Origin: an uncultured cyanobacterium
Lineage (GTDB): Bacteria > Cyanobacteriota > Cyanobacteriia > CAKZMO01
DNA length: 40,945 nucleotides
Assembly: GCA_937128595.1 (NCBI GenBank)
Contig: CAKZMO010000137.1
Span: 1-40,945, forward strand
Direction of reading: 5' to 3'
Part shown: in pieces, positions 1-8,432 of the stretch
Layout: every line of letters starts with the position of its first letter
How positions within the stretch are numbered: the first letter of the stretch is position 1
The notes under the pieces: model-generated
Told to the model about the DNA's origin: nothing
Database searches by the model: none
What the model saw: the letters and a program-made list of their open reading frames with translations, nothing else
Position numbers and translations under genes: made by a program

Positions 1-52
1 GGGGGGCTAGGGGGGATCTGAAGTAGCATTGACGACTTCTCAAACATCCTCT
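1..52. repeat. Partial MITE-like element (right end)
   Basis: These 52 bases are identical to 25180-25231, the right end of the complete 154-bp element at 25078-25231. The segment holds the G-rich inner arm and the terminal repeat ending in CAAACATCCTCT. The element continues left of the window. Its outer edge abuts the remnant of a VapC-type gene, so it probably inserted there. No transposase is visible, so the element is probably non-autonomous. Confidence 0.8.
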
Positions 53-211
53 AACGAGCGAGTGGAATTTTCAGCGCCAAACAACAGCTCTCCGACAACG
101 ATTACAGGCAAAATGACTTCATGGTAAAACCAAAACTCTTGCAGTAACATCCGTATCTCCATTCAGAAAACGAATTGCCGTGGAGGTATCCAGCGCAATC
201 TCACCACTCAT
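53..211 (-). pseudogene. VapC-type PIN-domain toxin, frameshifted and truncated
   Basis: The ATG at 209-211 lies inside the end of the antitoxin gene, an 11-base overlap typical of toxin-antitoxin pairs. The reading frame gives an N-terminus with IALDTSTAIRFLNGD, which fits the first beta-strand and acidic residue of PIN-domain nucleases. It stops after 30 codons at 119-121. Removing one T at that point restores the continuation EVILPVIVVGELLFGAENS, a normal PIN-domain second segment with the conserved Glu. The coding remnant then runs into the MITE-like repeat at base 52. It carries both a frameshift and a truncation and cannot encode an active RNase. The family assignment rests on motif recall only. 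Confidence 0.7.
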
Positions 212-410
212 TCAAATCCACCTGACGACAGTCTGCCGTAATGGTTTTCCGTAGTTCTTCAGCTTCTGAATCGCTTAAAATTCCCGCAAATTTTGCAAGA
301 GAATTTTCTTGACGTGTTGCTTTAGCCCGATGCAAAAAGGCCAATACCGATTCCACCAGATCATCAGGAGCTTGCTCAAGTTCTTGAATTAGCTGTTCGC
401 AATTAGTCAT
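201..410 (-). CDS. Antitoxin-like small protein upstream of VapC remnant
   Basis: This 69-residue, Glu/Asp-rich protein (MTNCEQLIQELEQAPDDLVE...) looks helical. It has the size and position of the antitoxin of cyanobacterial PIN-toxin pairs, with the toxin ATG overlapping its last codons. The N-terminal half (about residues 5-30) resembles the helical segment of DUF2281-like antitoxins. The C-terminal half (about 38-69) would be the toxin-binding tail. The reading frame is intact although its partner is broken, so it may be a relic or may protect against a related toxin elsewhere. I cannot name the family with certainty. Confidence 0.6.
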   Translation of the reverse strand: MTNCEQLIQELEQAPDDLVESVLAFLHRAKATRQENSLAKFAGILSDSEAEELRKTITADCRQVDLNEW

Positions 411-741
411 CGGCTAGAAGCTCCTGCTCAAACTGCAATCTCTACCTTTAATATAGCCAAACGCTTGACTCACATCCTTCAGGATTGGAAGTCGTCGTTA
501 GGGGCGATCGCACGTCACTTGTTGGGTTTTCTCCTGCGGAGACGCTTCGCGAACGCTTTGCTCAACGCCAACCTACGGGGCTTGATGGAGGGGCGATCGC
601 CCTTCACCCCCAACACAAAGCTAAAATCATGACATGAAGGCTTCTTTGAGAAGTCATCCGTTTACAAGACCTCAAATAACAAACCGCTCAGCTTTCAGTG
701 GGCGATCGCTGAATCTCTGTATCGTCATAGAGTCTAAGATT
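411..741. other. Intergenic region with HIP1 sites and a dispersed-repeat motif
   Basis: No convincing gene is visible. The stretch holds HIP1 sites at about 503, 593 and 701. At 533-556 it carries the motif GGAGACGCTTCGCGAACG, which I recall as a dispersed repeat in many cyanobacterial genomes. A promoter for the antitoxin at 410 should lie at its left edge, but I see no clear -35/-10 pair. Confidence 0.4.
533..556. repeat. Short dispersed cyanobacterial repeat motif
   Basis: The core GGAGACGCTTCGCGAACG contains a small inverted repeat around TTCGCGAA. I recall near-identical strings scattered between genes in filamentous cyanobacteria. Only one copy was noticed in this window, so the repeat status rests on prior knowledge. 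Confidence 0.4.
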
Positions 742-921
742 ATGCAAATCACAGTTGACCTTCCCGATGAGCTAATTCGGCACTTTAGTCGCGATCGCCT
801 GACTCATGAAATCTTAGAAGCCCTGGTGATCCAAGCTTACCAATCTGAAAAAATTACCCATGCTGAAGTAGATGGATTACTAATTCACCCTCTTGGCTCA
901 CTGTCCAACCTGTTCCCGTAA
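742..921 (+). pseudogene. UPF0175 antitoxin, N-terminal half only
   Basis: From the ATG at 742 the sequence reads MQITVDLPDELIRHFS and continues to a helical segment ending near residue 46. This matches the first half of UPF0175 proteins, the ribbon-helix-helix-like partners of DUF3368 PIN-type toxins. UPF0175 proteins are usually about 80-90 residues. Here the frame departs from the family after about base 884 and ends at 921 with a tail unlike the family. The next bases belong, in another frame, to the C-terminal half of the DUF3368 partner. An internal deletion has therefore joined the two genes. An in-frame extension back to 634 does not look like protein of this family. Confidence 0.65.
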
Positions 922-1196
922 TCGATCTAACCCTCAACAGCCTCGATCCGGGAGAACAGACAGCGATTACCTTGGCTCAAACCTTGCCCGCAGATCTGCT
1001 GGTTATCGATGAACGCCTAGGACGACGGATAGCAAAAGCGCGTGGGATTGCCATTGTTGGCACCCTGGGGATTTTAGATGATGCCGCAACTCAAGGTTTG
1101 ATCGACCTTCCCAACGCGATCGCACAATTGCAACAAACTAACTTTCGTGTCTCTCGTCGCCTCATCCAGGCGTTGCTCAATCGACCAGTGGAATAG
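885..1196 (+). pseudogene. DUF3368 PIN-type toxin, C-terminal half only
   Basis: In this frame the sequence reads PSWLTVQPVPVIDLTLNSLD and on to GEQTAITLAQTL, ADLLVIDERLGRRIA and GTLGILDDAATQGLI, ending in a TAG at 1194-1196. This is the conserved C-terminal half of DUF3368 proteins: the D-x-GE-x-A-I-x-L-A signature, then the acidic LLLIDE motif of PIN domains. The N-terminal half, with the first catalytic Asp, is missing. The frame has no credible start and is preceded by a stop at 864-866. It sits directly behind the truncated UPF0175 gene, which supports one deletion spanning the former gene boundary. No active nuclease is expected. Confidence 0.7.
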
Positions 1197-1295
1197 CACT
1201 ATATCTGCATATTTTTCAAATCACGAAGCTTGTGCATACATGGGCGATCGCCTTTGCTGTAAGGATTGGAGTGGCGATCGTTCCTCTATCAAAAC

Positions 1296-1982
1296 TCACG
1301 GTGTCCAGAAAGAATATCGACAGCGTGATCTGACCGGAACTCCATATCCATCGACCCAATCAAACAAAACTGCATCTTTTGTGCGCTGATAGTAAAGCGT
1401 ATTTTGGTTGTAAAACGAGAGCCGATCGTCAGTCCATTGCAGCGACAGTCGATCTTGAACCCGAGGGCCAAAATTGTTACAGGCGCTGAACACTCGATGA
1501 CACAGCAGTCGCAGCGCCCCACATTCGTATAAACTCAGCAACCCATCATCGTCAAACACAAACAGAGCAACGTGATAGCTTCTGTTCCAGTCACTGACCC
1601 AAATCGAAGGGCCGCGTTCGAAGGCATAGCCTCCAATCGGAAAAAATAGCACCAAAATGGCAACTATGTAGCCAATACACCATCCGATGCTCGACCATTT
1701 CATACGCCTTCGCAGAGCCTTCAGCAGCAGGAGCACCACACTGATAGGCAAAATCGACAACGCAACGAGCCAAAACAGAGATGCAAAAATCCAGTGAAAA
1801 TAGAAGGCTACGTCATAAGAGCTGGGTAAAATGCCTGTGACAAAAGAGCTATAGCCTAAAAGGTAATAGCCAACGATCAGTACAGCGATCCATCCTCCTC
1901 GGCGCAACCAAGTTTTCATAGGTTCAGCAGATTGGGAAAATGACGACTTATCGTTCCCATCGTCGCGTCCTGTCCTGTCCAT
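1296..1982 (-). CDS. Small integral membrane protein, unknown function
   Basis: I do not recognise this 228-residue protein. Three hydrophobic segments are visible at roughly residues 29-48, 60-88 and 98-118, with Arg-rich loops (RRRMKW) between them. They are followed by a soluble, Trp/Tyr-rich C-terminal half of about 110 residues. A second in-frame ATG at residue 22 (MKTWLRRGGW, base 1919) gives a more typical membrane-protein N-terminus and may be the true start. No good ribosome binding site decides between them. The protein has no operon partners. The C-terminal half could be an extracytoplasmic or cytoplasmic sensor domain, but that is a guess. Confidence 0.55.
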   Translation of the reverse strand: MDRTGRDDGNDKSSFSQSAEPMKTWLRRGGWIAVLIVGYYLLGYSSFVTGILPSSYDVAFYFHWIFASLFWLVALSILPISVVLLLLKALRRRMKWSSIGWCIGYIVAILVLFFPIGGYAFERGPSIWVSDWNRSYHVALFVFDDDGLLSLYECGALRLLCHRVFSACNNFGPRVQDRLSLQWTDDRLSFYNQNTLYYQRTKDAVLFDWVDGYGVPVRSRCRYSFWTP

Positions 1983-2620
1983 GCAGGGCTACTGTCATCG
2001 AGCGCTTCCCCTTATCGTGACACTCCATCAGGATCGCTGCATTGACCACACCACCCACCATTAGCAATTCTCATCGCGGTTAAGCCATAACCCCCACAGT
2101 TGATTTTCGAATGGATCGGAAGCCTCGCGATATGAATGTCAAATCAGCGTTTATTCGGACTGCTAACGATCGGGGGCAATGACACAAATCTTACTCGAAA
2201 CTTCACGTCACAGTCCGTGCATTCACTAGTTCTTTATGGCATCTAACGGTACAACCAGACCATAATGGACTCGAGTGTTGCACAGCTCGTCTCTCAAGAA
2301 ACCCGATTAAACACCGGGTTTCTTTCTTATTTTCATAGGGATTACCATCAATGTGAGGCAACTCATCAAACAGTTGGAACTCAAGAATTTTTGACCACGA
2401 ATCCGTAATCAGAACGTTGCGCAGTGTATCTAAGCTCAACGGGTTCACAGATCTCTACATCTCTCTATTCAGTAGAGACAACTCAAATCCAAAACCGCAG
2501 CAATTATGCCCAACAGTCTGCTTGTAAACAGCGCATAGCGATCAAGTCGGAAGGTTTGGGGTCAATGAAATTTTAGACATGGGAGTACTGACGCCGATGC
2601 AACCCACGCATAAGCCCCAC
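1983..2620. other. Intergenic region with a terminator-like hairpin
   Basis: I see no convincing gene on either strand. The one clear structure is the hairpin at 2296-2324. A minus-strand open frame at 2203-2448 runs straight through that hairpin and is not supported. Confidence 0.4.
2296..2330. terminator. Hairpin with T-rich tail (orphan terminator)
   Basis: A 10-bp perfect stem (AAGAAACCCG / CGGGTTTCTT) encloses a 9-base loop and is followed on the plus strand by TCTTATTTTC. It is a good bidirectional rho-independent terminator shape. No gene is obvious immediately upstream on either strand, so what it terminates is unclear. Confidence 0.5.
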
Positions 2621-2845
2621 ATGAAAGTGTCGATCCTGGTTACCACGTTTCTAGGGATCGGCTTAATTGCTGACTTGCTGCCCCACCCAGCCCTAGGCCC
2701 CAGTATTTTAACGATGGGAGTGAATGCTATTTGGGGCGATCGCCAAACGCCAGTCAACGCCGATCGAGAAACCCCATCCATACAACTCGGGTCGAATACC
2801 GTTGAATCGATCACTGATAGAGAATTGGAAGCAGATTTTAACTAA
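2621..2845 (+). CDS. Possible small secreted or membrane peptide
   Basis: From an internal ATG at 2621 the frame encodes about 74 residues. The N-terminus (MKVSILVTTFLGIGLIADLL) resembles a signal peptide or single membrane helix, followed by a polar tail. The frame can be extended upstream to 2579. I recognise no family, no strong ribosome binding site is present, and an opposing open frame overlaps it. It may be spurious. Confidence 0.25.
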   Translation: MKVSILVTTFLGIGLIADLLPHPALGPSILTMGVNAIWGDRQTPVNADRETPSIQLGSNTVESITDRELEADFN

Positions 2846-2888
2846 GACTCATCAAGAAAACGCGATCGCAATCTTTAGAAAGTTCCAG

Positions 2889-2924
2889 AAAAAAAGAGAG
2901 GGAAGGGTATTCGCCTCCCTCTCT
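2889..2924 (-). terminator. Rho-independent terminator of groESL
   Basis: Read on the minus strand, a 9-bp stem (AGAGAGGGA / TCCCTCTCT) is followed by seven T residues, about 60 bases past the groEL stop codon. This is a textbook intrinsic terminator in the right place to end the groES-groEL transcript. Confidence 0.85.
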
Positions 2925-2982
2925 ATATGAATCTACATTGTGAGATTTAGAGAACCTCTAAAACCTCATAAATGAGCAAAAC

Positions 2983-4620
<1,638 letters not shown>

Positions 4621-4669
4621 CTAATTTCCCTTGTGTTTTCAGTAACGGTATATGAGATTAAATCGTGTC

Positions 4670-4721
4670 AAAAAAGCCATGCGTTTAGTGCCGCTAATAA
4701 GCAAACTACAAACGCATGGCT
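4670..4721 (-). terminator. Intercistronic terminator-like hairpin between groES and groEL
   Basis: On the minus strand a 12-bp perfect stem (AGCCATGCGTTT / AAACGCATGGCT) with a 23-base loop is followed directly by five further T residues. It lies 16 bases past the groES stop and about 55 bases before the groEL start. Shape and U-tract fit an intrinsic terminator or attenuator. It could make groES transcripts outnumber groEL, or protect a processed groES 3' end. Confidence 0.7.
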
Positions 4722-4737
4722 GACCCAATTTTGAAAT

Positions 4738-5049
4738 CTACGACACGATGGCAAGAATATCTTTCTCGGACAACAGAACGTATTCGTCGCTGCCTAACTT
4801 GATATCAGTTCCGGCATATTTGGAGTACAGCACCTTGTCACCTACGCTGACTTCCATCCCCTGGCGCGACCCGTCATCGTTGCGCTTACCTGGGCCTACT
4901 TGAACAATTTCACCTACTTGAGGCTTTTCTTTTGCGCTATCAGGCAAAAAGATGCCGCCAGCTGTCTTTTCTTCTGATTCGCTGATTTTTACAAACACGC
5001 GATCGCCCAAAGGCTTAACGGTTGAAACACTTAAAGATACTGCTGCCAT
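4738..5049 (-). CDS. groES: Co-chaperonin GroES
   Basis: This is the 10-kDa co-chaperonin that forms the heptameric lid on GroEL. At 103 residues it is the usual cyanobacterial length. The sequence [12 protein letters not shown] begins the conserved beta-barrel, and the stretch [20 protein letters not shown] (about 25-44) contains the mobile loop with the GG-I-F/L contact motif. The C-terminus [14 protein letters not shown] is typical. A GAGG sequence 7-10 bases before the ATG serves as ribosome binding site. It is the first gene of the groESL operon and lies unusually far (about 290 bases) from the CIRCE element. Confidence 0.97.
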   Translation of the reverse strand: MAAVSLSVSTVKPLGDRVFVKISESEEKTAGGIFLPDSAKEKPQVGEIVQVGPGKRNDDGSRQGMEVSVGDKVLYSKYAGTDIKLGSDEYVLLSEKDILAIVS

Positions 5050-5533
5050 AGAAACCTCGTCGGATATCGATATGTATGCGAAAACTACTGTGGATTGCTT
5101 AGCTTAGAGATTTTGAGAATGACCGCTCGGCATGACAGATTCGCGTTAACAAACGTAGAGTCAGATTTTATGCCGAGAACTGGTGATCTCTATGGAGTGA
5201 TAGTTTGGAACAAAGACTTATTGAAGATAGGCAAACGAGAAGTTAAACTTCGAATCAGAATTGGTACCATCAATCGATGCGCCAGATGACGACCTAACCT
5301 ATCACTGTGACTCCCTTTACCAAGCCGGAAATGATTTTAGCACTCCCTAAGACAGAGTGCTAACTTATGAAGCTAATGTAGCGGATTCTGGAATTCGGAC
5401 GCAATGGTTCCGTGAGTACGGGTTCCCGCCCTAAGGCTGTCTCCAGCTCTGTGTATTATTTCGAAGCGCCGAGTCTTTTACCATTTGAGAATCGAAACAA
5501 TCGTGCAATGTTTGTCTAGCTAGGGTTTCAAAA
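5050..5533. other. Divergent regulatory region groES / acyP
   Basis: This 484-base stretch holds the CIRCE operator at 5337-5363 and a predicted groES promoter overlapping it. Between the operator and the groES start lies about 285 bases of non-coding leader. The plus-strand frame at 5095-5289 has no family resemblance and lies antisense to the leader, so I do not call it a gene. Confidence 0.6.
5334..5363 (-). promoter_or_regulatory. CIRCE operator with overlapping groESL promoter
   Basis: The segment 5337-5363 is a perfect CIRCE: TTAGCACTC, nine bases, GAGTGCTAA. CIRCE is the binding site of the heat-shock repressor HrcA. On the minus strand an extended -10 (TGCTAAAAT, hexamer at 5334-5339) sits on the downstream half. 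A TTAGCA resembling a -35 lies 18 bases upstream of that hexamer, inside the other half. Bound HrcA would therefore block RNA polymerase directly. The predicted start near 5327 would give a leader of about 280 bases. The promoter assignment is inference; the operator match is exact. Confidence 0.9.
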
Positions 5534-5845
5534 ATGACTACTACGGATAGCGAGACCAACCCAGTGACAGACGACCTCGTTAGTGCCCATGTCTTTGTCT
5601 CTGGGCGAGTACAAGGTGTAGGGTACCGAGCTTCGACGACTGATGCAGCTGCGTTGCTCAAAATTAATGGATGGGTTCGCAATCTTCGGGATGGCCGAGT
5701 CGAGGCTTTGTTCGAAGGATCAGCCGATCAAGTCGAAGAGATGATTCGCTGGTGCTACAAAGGGCCGCCTAGCGCTGTTGTGAGGGATGTCCACGTAGAT
5801 TATGTAGAACCCAGCCAAGCAAAAGGCTTCCATATCGCTCGCTAG
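5534..5845 (+). CDS. acyP: Acylphosphatase
   Basis: This small enzyme hydrolyses carboxyl-phosphate bonds such as acetyl phosphate and 1,3-bisphosphoglycerate. The 103-residue protein has the signature GRVQGVGYR, with catalytic Arg32 in the phosphate loop, and Asn50 in WVRN, 18 residues later as in the family. The core spans about residues 16-103, and the first 15 residues are a polar extension. FVSGRVQGVGYR has Tyr where many family members have Phe. The gene is divergent from groES and about 170 bases from the CIRCE element, but nothing shows shared control. Confidence 0.93.
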   Translation: MTTTDSETNPVTDDLVSAHVFVSGRVQGVGYRASTTDAAALLKINGWVRNLRDGRVEALFEGSADQVEEMIRWCYKGPPSAVVRDVHVDYVEPSQAKGFHIAR

Positions 5846-5877
5846 GCTTGGGGATAAAAACTATCCCAAAAAAGCGC

Positions 5878-5900
5878 TGATTCTCCTATAGTGAGAATCA
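5878..5900. terminator. Hairpin downstream of acyP
   Basis: An 8-bp perfect stem (TGATTCTC / GAGAATCA) with a 7-base loop lies 33 bases past the acyP stop. It lacks a clear T-tract on the plus strand, so it may act as a transcript 3'-end stabiliser rather than a strong terminator. Confidence 0.4.
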
Positions 5901-6025
5901 AATAAGCATAAACGAGCAAATACTGAAATACCGTAAGACTGCGATCGCCGTTTCTTTTCGACTTCCAAGTTCAAAGTCTGAGTCATTAGAAAATCTCAGG
6001 CTGTCTCCTTAAGAGGACATCTCCT

Positions 6026-6217
6026 ATGTTCGGTCTAGGCTGGCCAGAAGTTTCCATTATTTTGATCGTGGCACTCCTCATCTTTGGACCAAAGAAAATA
6101 CCAGAGCTAGGAGGCGCGTTGGGAAAGACTCTGCGGGGCTTCAAAGATGAGTTTCAGGGCATGGACGACGAGCAACTACCCGAAGGCGAAGAAGCCGATG
6201 CTGAATATCGTGACTGA
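6026..6217 (+). CDS. tatA: Twin-arginine translocase subunit TatA/E family
   Basis: This is a component of the Sec-independent pathway that moves folded twin-arginine proteins across the thylakoid or plasma membrane. The 63-residue protein shows the full family pattern: MFGLGWPE with the conserved Glu8, one short membrane helix (about 9-20), the hinge FGPKKIPELG (20-29), an amphipathic helix (30-44) and an acidic tail. GAGG about ten bases upstream is the likely ribosome binding site. The stop codon lies at the junction of a 13-base tandem duplication. TatB-like function cannot be excluded, because cyanobacterial TatA and TatB are similar in sequence. Confidence 0.93.
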   Translation: MFGLGWPEVSIILIVALLIFGPKKIPELGGALGKTLRGFKDEFQGMDDEQLPEGEEADAEYRD

Positions 6218-6228
6218 ATACCGTGACT
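6203..6228. repeat. 13-bp tandem duplication across the tatA stop codon
   Basis: GAATATCGTGACT is followed at once by GAATACCGTGACT, one mismatch in 13. The tatA TGA stop spans the junction of the two units. The second unit could represent a former longer C-terminus repeating EYRD. Confidence 0.6.
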
Positions 6229-6273
6229 AAATGCTCAGATTGATGAGGCTCGGCAAGCACAACCTTTAGAAAC

Positions 6274-6843
6274 CTAAAACGGAGGCTGAGACGGTCGAGA
6301 CTGAGGGATTGGCTTAGGACGAACATCAAGCTTGTCTGCCAGTGAAGGGGATGCAGGATCTGCTGTAAACGGTGCGCGAAAGCCAGTCTGTGCGAGAGGA
6401 AACCCTGCTGGATTGGCGGAGTAGTTATTAATCTGAACGGTGTTGGGCGTAAACAGAAATACATTGGGGCCAATGCGTTCTTGGTGTCCTTCGAGACCGA
6501 AGACACCACCCGCCACATAATCAACAGATCGCTGAGCTTGTGCCGGATCCATATTCGTTAAGTTGAGAATTACTGTTTTGCGATCGCGCAGCGCCAAAAT
6601 CGCTTCTGGAATCTCCTCAAATGAGCGAGGTTCCATGACCACAAGTTCACTCTGTAAAGACGACAAACCTGGCATCTCAATCACATTATTTTGAACGATT
6701 CCTGTCTTATCAGAAATCTTACTCTTTGAATAGACTGTTTCGCCTCCGTATGCGTCGACTTGTCCATCAACATAGTCGGCATCGCCATAGGGATAAGGGT
6801 CGCCAAGTCCAAGCATGTCTTGCAGGCGCTCTAGGAGGCTCAT
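6274..6843 (-). CDS. sepF: Cell division protein SepF
   Basis: SepF (Cdv2 in cyanobacteria) tethers and bundles FtsZ at the division site. The 189-residue protein has an N-terminal membrane-targeting helix (MSLLERLQDMLGLG), a variable linker to about residue 60, and the DUF552/SepF core (about 65-152). The core contains RSFEEIPEAILALRDRKTVI and the glycine-rich YVAGGVFGLEG strand-turn. A Pro/Ser-rich tail follows. A strong AAGGAG sits 9 bases before the ATG. In many cyanobacteria proC follows sepF; here the downstream neighbour is the convergent tatA, 56 bases away. ftsZ and ftsQ lie 17-20 kb further on. Confidence 0.95.
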   Translation of the reverse strand: MSLLERLQDMLGLGDPYPYGDADYVDGQVDAYGGETVYSKSKISDKTGIVQNNVIEMPGLSSLQSELVVMEPRSFEEIPEAILALRDRKTVILNLTNMDPAQAQRSVDYVAGGVFGLEGHQERIGPNVFLFTPNTVQINNYSANPAGFPLAQTGFRAPFTADPASPSLADKLDVRPKPIPQSRPSQPPF

Positions 6844-7173
6844 GTCGTCATCTCCTTTAACAGTTCATTTATACTAATTATACAATTTTCGAGAACGTTG
6901 TTCATAATTTCTTTGCAAATCATTTTGCTGTTGATCGATGCTTAGGCTCTGCATTGAGGACGACGCTTGTCGCCTACACCTCGAAAACAAAGCTTAAAGC
7001 AAGCTACTGGTCTCGATGGTGCCGAAGTCTGTGTCAGAATAAATAAAGTAAAGATTTATAACGATCAAGGTGTCTAGGAATGTTGTCTTGATCTCCAGAA
7101 AATGTTTTGCTCAGATTTTTATCTCAACTTCCTAAGCAAGTATGAACTCCTCGTTATTTGACGCGTTGACCTC
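6844..7173. other. Divergent promoter region sepF / hydrolase
   Basis: No gene is seen in these 330 bases. Promoters for both flanking genes must lie here. AT-rich stretches near 6865-6925 and 7035-7065 are plausible sites, but I cannot fix hexamers. A good sepF ribosome binding site is at about 6852-6857. Confidence 0.4.
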
Positions 7174-8094
7174 ATGATTTCCCAGACTCCCTCTTCGCCC
7201 CACGACCTGCTGCTGTCTTCTTCCAAGCAATGGCAGTGGCAGGGTCTATCGGTTTGTTATCAATCAGCGGGGACGGAGGGGCCTGCCGTTCTCCTCATCC
7301 ACGGCTTTGGCGCATCTTGGATGCACTGGCGTAAGAATATTCCTGTGTTGTCACAGTCGTGCCAAGTCTACGCCCTCGACCTGTTAGGTTTCGGTGGATC
7401 TGCCAAACCGTTGCCAGGAGAGCCGCTGCCTTATACCTTCGAAACTTGGTCGCAGCAAATCCGCGATTTTTGCCAGGAGGTCATTGGTCAGCCAACATTT
7501 TTGGTGGGTAACTCGATTGGCTGTGTGGCCATTATGCAGGCTGCTGTAGATGCACCAGAGATCAGCCGTGGAGTAGCGCTCATCAACTGCTCTATTCGAA
7601 TGTTGCACGACCGACGCCTAAAGCTTCTGCCCTGGTATCGTCGGTTGGGGGCTCCTATTTTGCAGCAAGTTCTGAGTGTCCGATGGTTAGGGCATCGCTT
7701 CTTCAACCTGATTGCCCGACCGAAGACCGTCCGTAATATTTTGCTTCAAGCCTATGCTCAGCCCGAAGCTGTAACGGATGAGCTTGTAGATTTGCTGATG
7801 GCTCCTGCCAGAGAGCCTGGAGCTGCTGATGTGTTCTTGGCCTTCACTCGTTATTCCCAGGGGCCGCTCCCGGAAGAGTTGATAGCAAAACTCACCTGTC
7901 CAGCGTTGCTGCTGTGGGGAGAAGAAGACCCGTGGGAACCCATTGAAGACGGCAGACGCCTCCTTGCCAATTATGACTGTGTGGAAAAGTTCATTCAGCT
8001 TAAGCAAGCAGGCCACTGTCCCCAAGATGAGGTGCCCGACGCGGTGAATTCTCATGTGCTGGACTGGATTGCTGAGCATAGCGAGGAAGCTTAG
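7174..8094 (+). CDS. Alpha/beta hydrolase, pheophytinase / chlorophyll dephytylase-like
   Basis: This 306-residue protein has a complete alpha/beta-hydrolase fold. It shows the oxyanion HGFGAS at 43-48, the nucleophile elbow GNSIG with Ser114, the acid Asp252 in GEEDPWEP, and His281 in AGHCPQDEVP. The GHCP-x-DE-x-P segment and the overall layout resemble plant pheophytinase and the chlorophyll dephytylase group, which remove phytol from chlorophyll derivatives. Activity on pigments is an inference; other ester or haloalkane substrates are possible. There is no signal peptide, so a cytosolic or membrane-associated location is likely. It appears monocistronic. Confidence 0.85.
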   Translation: MISQTPSSPHDLLLSSSKQWQWQGLSVCYQSAGTEGPAVLLIHGFGASWMHWRKNIPVLSQSCQVYALDLLGFGGSAKPLPGEPLPYTFETWSQQIRDFCQEVIGQPTFLVGNSIGCVAIMQAAVDAPEISRGVALINCSIRMLHDRRLKLLPWYRRLGAPILQQVLSVRWLGHRFFNLIARPKTVRNILLQAYAQPEAVTDELVDLLMAPAREPGAADVFLAFTRYSQGPLPEELIAKLTCPALLLWGEEDPWEPIEDGRRLLANYDCVEKFIQLKQAGHCPQDEVPDAVNSHVLDWIAEHSEEA

Positions 8095-8432
8095 CTCACA
8101 GACAAAACAGAATCACGGCTAAATATCTGCAGCAATAGTGAGGTTGATCAACCAGAGTCAATCCGTCACAAATGGCTCTATGGCGATCGCAGCAAGGATT
8201 GTCGTTGTTAAATGAAACGAAACAATTTGGAGGGGAATCCGGACGTTTCGCGAAGTCAGTGAAAAGTGTGAGCAGTTTGTATCTTTAGTGAATTAACCAA
8301 TTTCAGCCAGAGAAAACGGCTCTGAAGCGATCGCCACTACAAACAAACATGCTTGACCAGGCGAGTTGAAGGGGCGCTACCCGTGGTTTTCGATTCACAC
8401 CTTCAGCACTTGATCTGACGATAAAAAAAGTT
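8095..8432. other. Intergenic region with a 12-bp palindrome
   Basis: No gene is seen. The perfect palindrome GGTTGATCAACC (8142-8153) could be a weak hairpin after the hydrolase or an operator. HIP1-type sites lie at about 8184 and 8326. A run of seven A residues lies shortly before the next start codon. Confidence 0.4.

Noticed and set aside
2203-2448. Minus-strand 81-codon open frame
   Set aside because: It runs through a strong terminator-like hairpin, and its C-terminal third is just the translated stem. No family resemblance.
5095-5289. Plus-strand 64-codon open frame antisense to the groES leader
   Set aside because: No protein-like pattern and no ribosome binding site. It lies between the CIRCE promoter and groES on the opposite strand.
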